This document shows, piece by piece, positions 44,530 through 56,238 of a stretch of DNA of 64,000 bases. The position numbers were made by a program, and so were the translations under genes. The notes below the pieces were generated by a model, which was not told where the DNA came from, searched no databases, and saw only the letters and a list, made by a program, of their open reading frames with translations. This DNA comes from Eublepharis macularius. Taxonomy: Eukaryota; Chordata; Lepidosauria; Squamata; Eublepharidae. Numbering within the stretch: the stretch's first letter is position 1; every line of letters starts with the position of its first letter. Location: assembly GCF_028583425.1 (NCBI RefSeq), contig NC_072799.1:90010217-90074216 (forward strand), written 5' to 3'.

Positions 44530-44755
44530 ATTTTCTTAATTTATATCGCACTTTTATCCCCAGCAAGGATCCAAGGTTTCTTAAAACATTATCCCCTTCT
44601 CTATTTTATACTCACAACTACCATGTGGGGAAGGTGAAGCTAAGAGTATGTGATTGGCCCATGCTCACCCAGAAAGCTTCCATGGCAGAGTTCGGATTCG
44701 AACCTGGGACTCCCAGATATTAGTCTAACACAAACCACTACACTAAAAAGCTTTT
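44530..44755 (-). repeat. MIR-like SINE, reverse orientation
   Basis: Complement of a tail (ctatatttata-type 'cacaactaccatgtgggga'), the core (gattggcccatgctcaccca) and box B (ggattcgaacctgggactcc). Confidence 0.6.
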
Positions 44756-44759
44756 TGCT

Positions 44760-45345
44760 GGCATACTAGGACAAAATGCAGAGGAAGTGGCATTTGAGAG
44801 AGGAAAGTATGCTCAAAATTCATGTGTGAGATTTTTATTGAAGCTCTCTGCATTCATGAATGCTGATGACAGAAAACAGAGAATCCTTGCGGATGCAGCC
44901 TGACACAGCAAACCTAAACTACTTTTATGCTAGTTCATTTATCCTCACCCGTTCTAAGAAATCACAGGAAATGCAGAGAATTTTGAGGTCCTGAGAATTC
45001 TGTGGAAGAGGTTTATCTATGGGCCATACATATAAATACATTTCCTAATGTTCTTTGGGTGGGACCAGTGGCAGTTTAGCCGGTTAATATTTGTAGTGTA
45101 AACATACCCCATGCTTCCTAGGAAGGAGATGTTTTGAATATATACTTTCTTTTTGTTTCGGACAGTGTAAAGAGAAGTTGTTAATTTAACATGTTTCTTT
45201 TCCAGTAGATAGAGAACAATGTTTTCTGTTGTGAGTAATCTTCGAACAGTGTTAACTGATTCTTTTATGTTCTTATTCCTATAGAAAAATAGATTTATTT
45301 TCAGAATAACCTAAACCATACTAACAGGTGATCATTCTTCCCTAA
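44760..45345. other. Intronic, no recognised feature
   Basis: Nothing recognised. Confidence 0.45.
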
Positions 45346-45355
45346 ATCATAAAAT

Positions 45356-45615
45356 CAGGGCTTTTTTTCAGCAGGAACGCGGTGTAACGGAGTTCCAGAA
45401 CCTCTTGAAAATGGTCACATGGCTGGTGGCCCCGCCCCCTGATCTGCAGACAGAGGGGAGTTGAGATTGTCCTCCGTGCCGCTCAGTGGCGCGGAGGGCA
45501 ATCTCAACTCCTCTCTGTCTGGAGATCAGGGGGCGGGGCCACCAGCCATGTGACCATTTTCTCCGAGGGCAACCCACTGAGTTCCACCACCTCTTTTCCC
45601 AGAAAAAAAGCCCTG
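45356..45615 (-). mobile_element. hAT-type MITE, copy 7
   Basis: Perfect 8 bp TSD cataaaat (45348-45355 and 45616-45623), both terminal repeats and a complete internal hairpin. Confidence 0.93.
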
Positions 45616-45639
45616 CATAAAATAAACGATCATTTTTAG

Positions 45640-45790
45640 GTTACAGTCCATGGGAGGATCTGTGGCTACATGCCGGAAGTCCATGGTTCGGTTCCTGGGA
45701 GTCTCCAATTAAAAGGTCTTGGGTGCTGAGAAAGATCTTTCTGCCTAGGCTGTTACAGAAAGCCATTTCCTGACCAAGTTAGAGGGACCA
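45640..45790 (+). repeat. tRNA-derived SINE fragment
   Basis: Box-B-like catggttcggttcctgggag, then tctccaattaaaaggtctt and a 'ctgagaaagatctttctgcc' core follow a common sauropsid tRNA-SINE pattern. Confidence 0.5.
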
Positions 45791-45957
45791 GGATTCAAAC
45801 GGAAGCTGAATCCACACAGCGACGATTTTCTGTGTTCCTTCTGTTGTCACCTGTGAATGCAAAGGCTCCCCCTCTTTTGCCATTTTCTCCACACCTTGTA
45901 GCCACAATATCTGCAGCTAAAAGCAAACTGGCGGCACCTGTCAATGGGCGAGATTTA

Positions 45958-46142
45958 GGCCATTTTCACACATTCTTAAAATAGCGCAATACTGAAAGGC
46001 TGCCAGCTTCGACACCATCTGTTTACAAATCAGAGGCAGGCGGCCATGAAAGCGCCATCATCATGGATGTCGGCAAAAATTGCGCAAGGAAGCCGGCAGC
46101 CTTCCGTGAGTATTGCGCTGCTAAGGACGTGTGAAAACGGCC
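45958..46142. mobile_element. Foldback MITE with GGCCATTTTCACAC ends
   Basis: Left ggccattttcacac and right gtgtgaaaacggcc are inverted, and agcgcaatactgaaaggctg is mirrored by cagccttccgtgagtattgc. Related to 14219-14470. No clear TSD. Confidence 0.55.
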
Positions 46143-46224
46143 CTGGTCTAGTTGCTCCCCGTTGTCTAAAATGGTGACTTCATTGGAGCAAAATGACTTC
46201 TTGTGTTCATTATGTATGTGCGTG

Positions 46225-46370
46225 CATTCAAGTCACAACTGAAGGTGCTTTCGAAGCGAGCGAGAAGCAGAGTTGGTTCGCCTTTGCCCAGTCGTTCTTG
46301 GTGGTCTCCCACCCAAGTTCGTCTGACCCTGCTTAGCTTCCAAGATCTAATGAGATCTTGGCCGCACCAT
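46225..46370 (-). repeat. 5S-rRNA-derived SINE fragment, reverse orientation
   Basis: Complement of the 5S-like head: ggtggtctcccacccaagtt, ctgaccctgcttagcttcca, agatctaatgagatc. Confidence 0.7.
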
Positions 46371-47000
46371 GCCATCTTCCCTCTTTTGTCTTCATTAACG
46401 TCTTTTAAATAATTGTTAAAAGGCATAGAATTTAATATTGAGCTAGGCAGGTTCGTTAACATAATTTCTCTGTTATGTGTTCGTAGTGATTTTTTCCTGT
46501 ACATTTACAAGTAGGCTTATCTATTGTTTTTTCTGCTGTAGTTCATAAAATATTTTGAGTGGGAGACAAAAGGACCAGTTTTTGAGGACTGACAAAGCGA
46601 TTGACTCACCCGATGACAGAGATCAGGTGACTCAGCCTCCCGATGGTATAGTTTCCCCATGTGGAAAATGAGAATCCTGATATGATCTTTTTTTAGAAAA
46701 GCAGGGTTTGAGATGTAGAAATGAATATGCTTAAGCTCAGGCATGAATAGTGTATGTAGGTTAATGAAAGGAAGGGGCGGGTAGGTCAGGGGGATTCTTG
46801 TCTCTATTTGCAATCATGCCTATAAATCCACCTTGCCGTGAACAAGTGTAGATACATTCCTGGCTGTCCTTTCAACATGAGGATTGTTAGTTGACTCCCA
46901 TGCCATCCCATTTTGTTGAATGTGTGGCATGTTCCTGGCTGCCTCTACCACCACTACCCCCCACCAATAACCAGAGGGTTGTTGAAAAGTGTGAGGTGTC
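46370..47000. other. Intronic, no recognised feature
   Basis: Nothing recognised. Confidence 0.4.
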
Positions 47001-47004
47001 AGAT

Positions 47005-47635
47005 CTAGAGTTGCTTTTCCCCCAGTGGGGGCGAGGGAATCCCAGGCTCCAACCCGCCACCCTCCACCACCACTCACCTGGCCAGCAGGGGGAAAAGGCG
47101 GGAGAACAGGCCTCCCAGGTGCACTCCTGGGGTGGCGCAACGATGTCACCAGGGCTTTTTTTCTGGGAAAAGAGGTGGTGGAACTCAGTGATGGAACTCC
47201 GGACCGCACAATGACGTACTTTGGGTCAGCTGGAACAAGCGGGGAGTTTTTTAAAGTTTAAATTGCCCTCAGTGAAAATGGTCACATGGCCGGTGGCCCC
47301 GCCCCCTGATCTCCAGACAGAGGGGAGTTTAGATTGCAATCTCAACTCCCCTCTGTCTGGAGATCAGGGGGCGGGGCCACCAGCCATGTGACCATTTTCA
47401 AGAGGTGCCGGAACTCTGTTCCACCGCGTTCCCGCTGAAAAAAAGCCCTGGATGTCACGTCTAGGAGTGATGTCATCGCACTGCCCTGACAGCATGTCTG
47501 TGCTTCACAACAGGCCAATTTGGGCCCCAAGTGGGCTGAATCGTGCCCATTTGGGGCCCAAATCAGCCTGGTGTGAAATGCCAGGTCCCGTCCCCCCACC
47601 ACCAGGAGCATGAGGGGACCTGGCAATCCTAACCA
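47005..47635. repeat. GC-rich CRE/ETS-palindrome repeat, interrupted by a hAT MITE
   Basis: Left part to 47149 and right part from 47451 form one element ending ggggacctggcaatccta. The MITE copy 8 inserted exactly in the gatgtcac half of the palindrome, duplicating it as its TSD. Confidence 0.65.
47150..47450 (+). mobile_element. hAT-type MITE, copy 8 (variant with extra segment)
   Basis: Perfect TSD gatgtcac (47142-47149 and 47451-47458). At about 301 bp it is longer than the others because of an extra block near its left end (accgcacaatgacgtacttt, gggtcagctggaacaagcgg), the inverse of the block in copy 4. Confidence 0.92.
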
Positions 47636-47639
47636 GATC

Positions 47640-49540
47640 CCTATATGTTACGGTGTATCTATCTATTCTCTAGAAAGCTGTTGAGGTGACCTTCACATTG
47701 CAAATTTTGTATGAGAGGTACAAAATTAGTCGTTTTCAGGCTTTTCTAGTAATCAAGATATGGTAATGTTTGTGTGAGACAGTGCTGTTTAAGCAGTTAC
47801 TTCAATGGGCTTAGAATGGTGTGGTTCACTTTTCTATCTACCAAATTTCACCTTTCTATCTACTACAGAAGTAGCCTAATGAACTTGGTATCCACATTGA
47901 AGCTGAAGTGTCATTTGTGTATTATTGTGACTTTTGTGTATTATTCCTCTACTAAAACATTATACTGGTAGCCTTGTGGAAATTCATTAGATGTGTATAA
48001 TGTTGTTCTGACTACTGAGTGAAAGGCTGAAAGGCATAAATATCCTAACAAACCAAAGAGCCGAGTGCCTGAAACTCTCTCTTTAGTTGAGATTGTGCCT
48101 TCTCGGTCTGTTGGCTTGACAGACTGGCTAAGCGAGGGTTGGTGGGGGCAGAGAGAGCTCTCTGACTATTGGTATTATGGAAATTTGGGAGGGATGACAG
48201 TTTGAAACTCCCACAGCTATTGCAGACAACATGAGCCATTGGCCTCTCAGTCTCTAAAGAATGTTTTTAATGAGTACTGTTGCCACATGAGGAGATAGTT
48301 CAGCAGTGAGCATTGTTGAAACGGAGGTATCGAGACTGAGGTCTGTTTCCACAGGTGAGTTTGGCTGTGCAGGATAATTTTCTAAGAACTGCTTTTCCCT
48401 CAGAGTTTGAGATGAGCTCTTCAGGTGCCTTAGATTGAGAATTGTGATAAAGGGCAAAGCTGATTTGACATAAGAATTGCCATACTGTGCCAGGTCAGTC
48501 GCATATCGGCTCAACATTTGGCATATCAGGAGTGGATGTCTGTTTGAGTTTGAGACGAACTGTGATGGGGGATGTCTGTTCCCTGTTGTTGATACCAGAA
48601 TTTGGTAAACAGAGTATCTTGTTTCTGAATATGGAGGTTGTATAATTGGCTGTCATGGAAAGTACCTACCAGTACTCCTGTCCTCCAGGTAGATGTACAA
48701 CCTTTTTGGTAATTACTTCTGCTAGAGGACCTCATGTTATATGGAAATAAGTTTCATAGTTTAAATATGATATAAAAATGGTACCTTTGTCTTAAATGTG
48801 CTGTGTTTACGGAAATTTTATATTCTCCACACAAGCTTATGGCTTTGTAAATTATGTCCCTCCTCATTATTTCTTCTGATTTAAAAATAAGTATTATTTA
48901 ATCCCTTATTACAAGGAAGCCTATCCATTCCTCTTGATAGTTTTAACTGACCCTTTTCAGTCTTTTCCTGCTGTTCCCAATTCTACCTTATTATTTGGCA
49001 AAAGTATATTGTAGGTGCATCATAAAACAATATGACTTTTTGTTATTATGGCAAGCAATGATCCCAAAATCTCTCTTTGCTGAGCAGCTACACCCAAGTC
49101 AGAACTCATCATTGTGTATTTATGAGAGAAGATTTTTATTTCAGCATCAATAGTTTTTAAGCTTTCTAAAGTGGGACTCACTTCTAAATTTATTCTACCT
49201 TTTGCGACTCGACGACATAGTTCTGCAGCTGGCCAGCAGTATTGGTTTGGAAGGCTGTGGGCATAGGCTGTGCCTGTCACCTGCTGTGCCTCAAGTGGCT
49301 GGGAATGAGGCAAACTGGTGAGAATGAATGGGAGTTCAGGATGAAGGAGGGGAAGAGAGAATATGGCAGCTCTGCTGTCTTTTCTCTTTTTTCCAGTACT
49401 GGGAGAAGGGGGCCCGGAGCTTTCTCCTCCAGCCCAGGAGTTTGAGCCTTGCAATCCACTAGTAAGAGAGTCTTAACTCACTTTTGCATCATGACCCACA
49501 ATTTGAGAACCACTGCAGTATGTGTTATATTGCCCCTATT
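47640..49540. other. Intronic, no recognised feature
   Basis: No gene domain or repeat family recognised in about 1.9 kb; open frames are short. Confidence 0.4.
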
Positions 49541-49544
49541 TACA

Positions 49545-49655
49545 GTTGCTAGCCTCCAGGTAACGGCTGGAGATCTCCCGGAATTACAATTTATCCCCAG
49601 GTGACAGAGATCAGTTTCCCTGGAGAAAATGACTTGTGTTAAAGGGTGGTAGGGT
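49545..49655. repeat. Partial repeat of the 33733-33951 family
   Basis: ttgctagcctccaggtaacg, gagatctcccggaattacaa and gatcagtttccctggagaaa match the family's left half. Confidence 0.5.
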
Positions 49656-49659
49656 TTCC

Positions 49660-49880
49660 ATGTCCCCTAACTCTCCTGGTGGGATGGGGGGACCCAGCTC
49701 TTACCTTCCTGGTGCTGTGTGACACTCCTTGTGTTTGCACGATAATGTCATTTCCAGGAAACGATGTCATTGCGCAAGGCTGAGGAGCATGTGCGTGCTT
49801 TGCTGCGAGCTGATTTGCGAAGCTTGGGAGCCCTTCCCTCCTTAGAAGATCTATCCTCTTTTCCTTGCCCCATTTCAGAG
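49660..49880. repeat. Partial GC-rich CRE/ETS-palindrome repeat
   Basis: Starts cccctaactctcctggtggg and holds gataatgtcatttccaggaa, acgatgtcat (49741-49770). The right half is missing or unrecognisable. Confidence 0.45.
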
Positions 49881-50282
49881 TCTGCACTCACTTCTCAAAC
49901 CTCCTTGCCAACTTTCCTCAGTCCTCCTGCCCGTGTTAAAACCGCTCTCTCCGTTAGGACTCCGTCCCTCAACTCTTCACACTGGATTCCACTCTCTGCT
50001 AGGACTGGCAGACATCAGCACTGGCCCCTGGGAGCGTGCCTTTCCCCCCACCAACCAACCATATACTATGACAAGTATGTGCCTTGTCCCACAAATCCTC
50101 AGCTCCACCCTTCATTTTTATAAGGGAGTGTTTAACTGAGTTCATACAAAGAAACTGGAAATATTAGTTCCAAAATAGATGTTTTTCTATGTCTGAAGAA
50201 AATGGTTCTTGAAAGAAGTCGAGTCAGTCAAACAGAGTGTGCAAGGAGACACCCACTCACACAGACGCTGCTGTCTTTCTCA

Positions 50283-50458
50283 GAGCTAAACTACATGAGA
50301 CGCCTGACACATGTTAGGTTCCCGCAAGTTCCCCTGGAAAGTGCAGTTGGGCCCCGCCCCTGAGCTCCCAGAGGAAAACCTGAGCGAGGCCTGACTACAC
50401 TTCCCAGGTGAACTTGTGGGAACATGACACGCGTTGAGCGTCTTGTGTGGTTTAGCTC
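50283..50458. mobile_element. Foldback MITE with GAGCTAAAC ends
   Basis: Left gagctaaactacatgagacg and right cgtcttgtgtggtttagctc are inverted. Inner blocks gttcccgcaagttc and gaacttgtgggaac are also inverted. About 176 bp. Confidence 0.65.
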
Positions 50459-50735
50459 TTAGATTCTTCTGTTAAAGAGGCTTCACTAAGGCTTGGTATA
50501 CACAGTCAGCAGAATGAGGTGCTAGAATGCTGATAGCCCATTGACTTCAGAGGACTTTAGAAGAGTATAATCACCGTGCTTAGATCTGCACTGCAAAACA
50601 TTGGAATGTCCTGTTCTTCATACCAGCCAGGCTACAGGTGACGTGCCATTGCAGACCTTAGCTGAACAAAGTGTTGACCTTTTTGTCTAATGTTTAACCC
50701 TTGTTAATTTCCGAGTTACTGTGTTAGGAATGTAA

Positions 50736-51068
<333 letters not shown>

Positions 51069-52004
51069 TGAGAGGAGATTTGCTTTTGTAGTTGCTTTTG
51101 CTCTGATTTAATTTTGTTTTCTGAACTTTTTTATTGATGGTGGAGGTATCTTAGCAAGTTGGGAGAAATTAAAATTTTTATACTGGAAACTTACCTCTTC
51201 CCTGGAACAAACTAGGTTGTACTGTAAATATATTTATCAATATGAACATGGAAAGAACAGGGATAATTTTTTCCCATGCAGTATGGCATTCATACCAATA
51301 CATAGTAATTGGATTGCTACTAATTGCAGAGGAATAAAATATAGTATGTTACGTTTATGTTTGATTTTCCAAAATGCAGGCTGAAACACAACCTATTTCC
51401 CCCAGTCTAGAATATTACAGAAGTTGCTGTGGCACACCGGTTACAAACAGATGTCATTACGGATATCAAAAAATGTTTCAGATTTCCTGTTGTGCAACCT
51501 CTGAGCATGAGCAGTAAGGCCACCCCCCTTTTCACATTATCTTCACAACATGGAAGCTGCTGCACAGCTCTTTTTATGTTGTTCAGGTAATGTGAAAAGC
51601 CCCAAGACATGCAAGAGGAATCCACATTGTGGTTCCTATCCATACCAATGTCGATCCAATTTCTGGGAGTGGAAAGACTGGTGGAAAAAGGAGTCATGAC
51701 CTGGGTTTCTCTCATAGCCTGGGGCTTCTGGTGTTACCTGAGTCGCTCAGAAACCATCTGGGCTAGGGCAGCTTCATGGTACAAATGTTTGGCTGCAATC
51801 CTAAGAACATGTTCCTGGGAGTAAGCCCCATTAATATAATGCAACTTCTTTCTGAGAAGACTTGCTTAGGTCCCTTTGTCTGGGAGTTGTAAGGTAAAGG
51901 GAACAGGAGCAGTGAAGCTTGACAAGGGAGGGTAATTTCTTTAGGCTGAAGAAGTGGAAATGGGTAGACTTAAGTTGGTTTCTATCACTGTTCAAAAGCA
52001 CAGA

Positions 52005-52170
52005 GATAAGAGGAGGGCCTTCAGAAGCTACTGTGTAGAGGTTAGAATGTTGGACTAGGGACTGGGGAGTTGCTGGTTCGACACCTGCCATAAACCTTTT
52101 CAGGTGACCTTGGACAAGTTCTTTCTCAGCCTGACTTCACAGAGTTGTGAGAATAAAATGGAGGTGAGGA
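52005..52170 (+). repeat. MIR-like SINE
   Basis: Box-A-like ctgtgtagaggttagaatg, box-B-like ctggttcgacacctgcc, core ggtgaccttggacaagttc, tail cacagagttgtgagaa, in forward order. Confidence 0.65.
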
Positions 52171-52187
52171 GAATCATGTACTCTTCC

Positions 52188-52447
52188 CAGGGCTTTTTTT
52201 CTGGGAAAAGAGATGGTGGAACTCAGTGGGTTGCCCTCGGAGAAAATGGTCACATGGCTGGTGGCCCCGCCCCCTGATCTCCAGACAGAGGGGAGTTTAG
52301 ATTGCCCTCTGCGCCGCCAAGTGGCGCGGAGGGCAATCTCAACTCCCCTCTGTCTGGAGATCAGGGGGCGGGGCCACCAGCCATGTGACCATTTTCAAGA
52401 GGTTCCGGAACTCCGTTCTCCCGTGTTCCTTCTGAAAAAAAGCCCTG
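52188..52447 (+). mobile_element. hAT-type MITE, copy 9
   Basis: Perfect 8 bp TSD actcttcc (52180-52187 and 52448-52455). 52242-52396 folds into an almost perfect stem of about 75 bp with a loop of a few nucleotides. This is the clearest hairpin of the family. Confidence 0.93.
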
Positions 52448-52759
52448 ACTCTTCCCTATGCTCCTTGGAGCTAGGGTGGGGTAAACATTCTCTCATTAAA
52501 AAAGAAATTAAAATAAAAGAAGTGGAGGCCCCTGTGTGAATTCAGTATTAGGAAAAGGTTTTGCCTGTTCCAATATTTGACGCTTCTTTAGAAGTTGTAA
52601 TTTTGAATAAGGGGCGGGGGACAGGAGGAGCATGACATCCATGATTCAGTGCTTTATGGTAAAAAAACAAGAACCCATTGGAAGAAAGGCCTTCAGTTAT
52701 GTGGACGGAGTAGAGAGTAGTCTTCTTATTTGGGGCTGTATTGTTTTTTATTGTGAAAT

Positions 52760-53110
52760 GGCGCTAGGCTCCAAAGGAACAGTAAGCTGCTTGGATTCCT
52801 TCTGCTCTGCTCTTTTACTTTCATTTGTGACTGGGGGGGGGGGTGGAGAGGAGAGAGAGAGAGAGAAAATGAGTGAATGATGAGTGGTGCTGGGCTCCAA
52901 AGGAACAGTAAGCTGCTTTGATTTCTTCTGCTGTGCTCCTTTACTTTCATTTGTGACTGGGGGGGAGAGAAAATGAGTGAGTGCAAGCCGAGTGGTGCTG
53001 AGCTTCAAAGGAACACAAGCTGCTTGGAATTCATGCTGCTTTGTTTTCATTTGTGACTTGAGAGAGTGAGTGAGTGGGTGCAAGCAGGGCTGGCTCCCCA
53101 GAGGAGGGTA
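52760..53110 (+). repeat. Minisatellite, about four units of 100-115 bp
   Basis: Units begin gctgggctccaaaggaacag, continue taagctgctttgattt and tactttcatttgtgactggg, and end in a GA-rich run with gagtgagtg. It lies next to an inverted copy of the left half of the 4268-4645 element (53190-53278), and may belong to a related hAT element. Confidence 0.7.
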
Positions 53111-53189
53111 AGCTGCTTTGAGTTCATTCTGCGTTAAGGAAATACCTGGAGACTTTTGTGAAAAGGGGCCTGAGGGGTGGATGTTGCCT

Positions 53190-53277
53190 TCTGACACACT
53201 TCCAGTGATGTCAGGGGGTGTGGCATATGCTAATGAGTTATGCTAATGAGTTCCTGCAGTTCTTTTTCTAGGAAATG

Positions 53278-53278
<1 letters not shown>
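53190..53278 (-). mobile_element. End of a hAT-like element (relative of 4268-4645)
   Basis: gtgatgtcagggggtgtggc, atatgctaatgagttatgct, aatgagttcctgcag, ctttttctaggaaatgacc are the reverse complement of the left end of the element at 4268. The opposite end was not found. Confidence 0.55.
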
Positions 53279-53280
<2 letters not shown>

Positions 53281-53327
<47 letters not shown>

Positions 53328-53350
53328 ACACACACACACATACACACACT
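53281..53350. repeat. (TC)n followed by (TG)n/(AC)n microsatellite
   Basis: About 38 bp of TC repeats, a short TG run, then an alternating ACAC run. Confidence 0.95.
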
Positions 53351-53354
53351 TTTA

Positions 53355-54325
53355 GGTTGTTACTTAACCCCTTTTGTTCCCCTGCTTGTTTGGGTTGAGT
53401 TTGTGAGGTACCCCCCCTTTTTTTCTTCCTTGCCTGGGGAACCACTCCTGGAGCCAGGCTGGAAATGCAGTTTTAGAGGAGAGCCGGTGGCTACAACAGC
53501 CATGCTCCCAAGCCTCCCTGATGGATCGCCAGCTGCCTGAAAGGGAAACGGAGACATGCGCAGCGATGGCAAGCCACAGCCATGTCTTCAGCACCTTGGG
53601 GGAGTGTTCATGGCTCATGGGAGGAGGCGGCCCCATCAACACAGGGGCTACCCGTAATAGATTGACTAATACCCCTCCAGCGAGGAAGTGCTCTTTCACT
53701 GCTCAGGCAGTCTTGCTGCTGTGGTTGAATGGAGCGCCTGTAAGGGAAACACTCCAGGCCACCTTTAAAGGCAAGTTAGGAGAGCCAGTACCTGGGCACC
53801 CTGGCCCACAGCCATGCTCTGTCCTCTGCCCAGAGGGTGGGTGGGAGTCCAGCTGAGGGAGCCTGTGTGCAACTCGGTCATGAGCTGCAGGCATCCCCTG
53901 CCCCCTCCCCATTTAAGGCAGCTCTGTTGATCACGGTTGCCTGGGTGGTTCCCTCTTTGTCAGGCATAGGGCAAGGTGCCTAGAGGGGAGGATCTGGCCT
54001 CCCCCCTTGCTGTCAGCTTCAATCCTAGAGGGCACCATTTGAGGGGAGGCACCAGCCCATGTGTGAGGGGAATGAGAGAGAGACCGCTGAGGATGAGTGA
54101 GCTGGAGCATTAGGCTGCCCTGCTCGTTTTCACCTGTCAGTGCGTCCTCGTCCCTTCAAGGCAAGACACTGGAGACGAGCTTTGTGTAAAGGTTCTGTAA
54201 TAGGAGATGTCCGTCGGACATTCTGGACTTTGCTCCCCACTGCCCATGTGTGTGTGGAAATTGCTCACCCTGTTTTGCAAAGTGCCCACTCGGTGTTCTT
54301 CCTGCCACTGAGGTGCTGTGCTCTC
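53355..54325. other. Intronic, no recognised feature
   Basis: Moderately GC-rich, with several open frames of about 70-110 codons on both strands but no recognisable domain. No gene is called. Confidence 0.4.
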
Positions 54326-54328
54326 TAC

Positions 54329-54446
54329 GGGCCAAGCTACACATAACGAATGACACTTGAACGGCAAGTGTATTTCTCCCTGTTCACTAGCCCTCCACTC
54401 AATCCACTTGCCGTTCAAGTGTCATTCGTCATGTGTAGCTTGGCCC
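54329..54446. mobile_element. Perfect-ended palindromic MITE with GGGCCAAGCTAC ends
   Basis: Left gggccaagctacacataacg and right gtgtagcttggccc are inverted, as are aatgacacttgaacggcaag and cttgccgttcaagtgtcatt. A small 118 bp hairpin with arms of about 43 bp and few mismatches. Confidence 0.8.
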
Positions 54447-54864
54447 TCAGTCTCCATGGTAGGGAGCTCTCGGGCAAAACCTCATGCCTCGTCCCTACTT
54501 ACTGAGTTCATGGGTGCCCTGGCAGGAGCCGGGGGGGGGGGTTTGTGTTTGGGAGCTGAGGAAGGCGCTTGGACTCTGCAGGGTCACAAACGGATTGGTC
54601 GCAGTTTTAGTCTTTATCCTGCGCTCCTCTGGGCCATTTAGGTGGGGGTGGCAGCCAACTTTTTCTATAACATGGACTTTTATGGGCTACGCCACCTTTT
54701 TCATGGCGTAACTTTCTGTGGCAGTTGGGGGCATTCCTAAGGCTGAAGTAGCTTAGGGAACCGACTCACTCATCCCCTGACCCACTCCCTCCCCTGCTAG
54801 CACAGAGTTTATGCTCCAGATCTGCCGACACCAGACCACTACAGCCCCCCCACGGTTGTCAGAC

Positions 54865-56100
54865 TCAGGCAGGGTGCCACCAAGGAACTCTGCCAGTGTG
54901 ACCGAAGTTTACAGTGACATAAATGTCAGATACACGGTCATAGGGGCTTGTCGGCTCCCTGAGCGCTTTCGGGCCTCCGTTTTTAGGATTGTGCTGTAAG
55001 GAGAAGTCTGTGATAATCATGGTCATAGCTGGGGTATTAATAACGTATGGTCTCAGGCTGGAGTCCATAAATCCTGATACTCCTTCTGTGATGGTGCTTA
55101 TGCTCGAGACAATGGGACATCCAGGGTTGTAAAGTTTGTGTCTGTTTGGCAAGAGGTAGGTGCCCGGTTGCGGTTCCCAGGGTGCATCTGTATAAATTTG
55201 TTCCTGTATATATGTTGGGACTTTCTTCATGATTTTGTTGAGTGCCTGCTGGTATTCATGTGTGGGATCTGAGGTTAGCAGCCTGTAGAAACTGGTGTTG
55301 GAGAGTTGTCTTGGAGCTTCTTGTATGTAGTCTGTCTTGTCCATCATGACAATGGCTCCTCCCTTGTCAGCTTTCTTTATTATAATATCCAGATTGTTTC
55401 TCAGGCTGCTTATGGCATTTCTCTCTGAGCGGCTGGTATTTTTTGTTAATTATTTCAGCTTGGGCTCAGCGACAGACGCATTCTATGTATACATCTAGTG
55501 TAGGATTGAGGGCTTCAGGAGGGGTCCACATGGAGTCCTTCTTTCTGTAGTGTCAAGGGGGAGCTAATTGGTCACCCTTATACTCTTCATTGGTGGAAGG
55601 GCGAGGAGGCAGCTGTTCAGCAGTGGATTGTGGAAGCTGTGAGGAGGCTGTCGGTCTGAGTGTGTTCTGTTCTGTGCTGTGGTGAAAGTATTCCTTCAAG
55701 TGTAGGTGGCGGAAGAAGGCCTCCAGGTCTCCACAGAGCTGTATTGTCTGTGTAGGGTTAGTGGGATGGAAGGATAATCCTCTTGAAAGAACAGAATCCT
55801 CTGCTAAGCTGAGGGTATGCTGGGAAAGGTCAACAATATTGCTGCTAGGATTGCTGTTATGACTAGTTGTGGCTTGTAAAATGTTGGAAAGTTTTTTGTC
55901 TTTCTGCTTTTATAGAGAAGTAAGTTGCGTGTTGTAGATGCCTTGTCTCCTGCTGTGAAATTGCTCTGGAAAGCGTTGATCCTGTAGATCAGAGAAGTTC
56001 AGTGAGTTGATCCTTGATCAGTTTCTGTTTCTGGTACAAGACACTGGCCAAATGTTTCAGTAACGTCTTGGAAAATGTATGACACAAACTCTCACCATAG
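54865..56100 (-). pseudogene. Penelope-like element ORF remnant (N-terminal region and part of RT)
   Basis: The minus-strand frame 55347-54865 contains DYIQEAPRQLSNTSFYRLL, YLLPNRHKL and GCPIVSSIST, the RT-region signature of Neptune/Poseidon-type PLEs (usual forms LPKIHK and RPIVSS). Upstream (55370-55900, other frames) are FFRHLHLKEYF-like and WTPPEALNPTLDVYIE-like segments, typical of the N-terminal part. The catalytic YxDD region and the GIY-YIG endonuclease are missing, and there are several frame breaks and stops. It is inactive. It shows that autonomous PLEs were present in this genome. Confidence 0.7.
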
Positions 56101-56238
56101 TTAGTGAGGTAAGTGGATTTGCAGAGGGTATTTTATTCCCAGTCCCTTTGGTATTATTGTATGTTGAGATTAACAGCTCTCTGTAATATAATAAACATCT
56201 TTGTTGGAAACTGGAAGCAGATAGACTGAAGACTCAAA

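Noticed and set aside
52213..52539. Open frame of 108 codons, and similar frames in other MITE copies
   Set aside because: They translate the hAT MITE hairpin; the same peptide pieces recur at every copy and have no conserved start or end.
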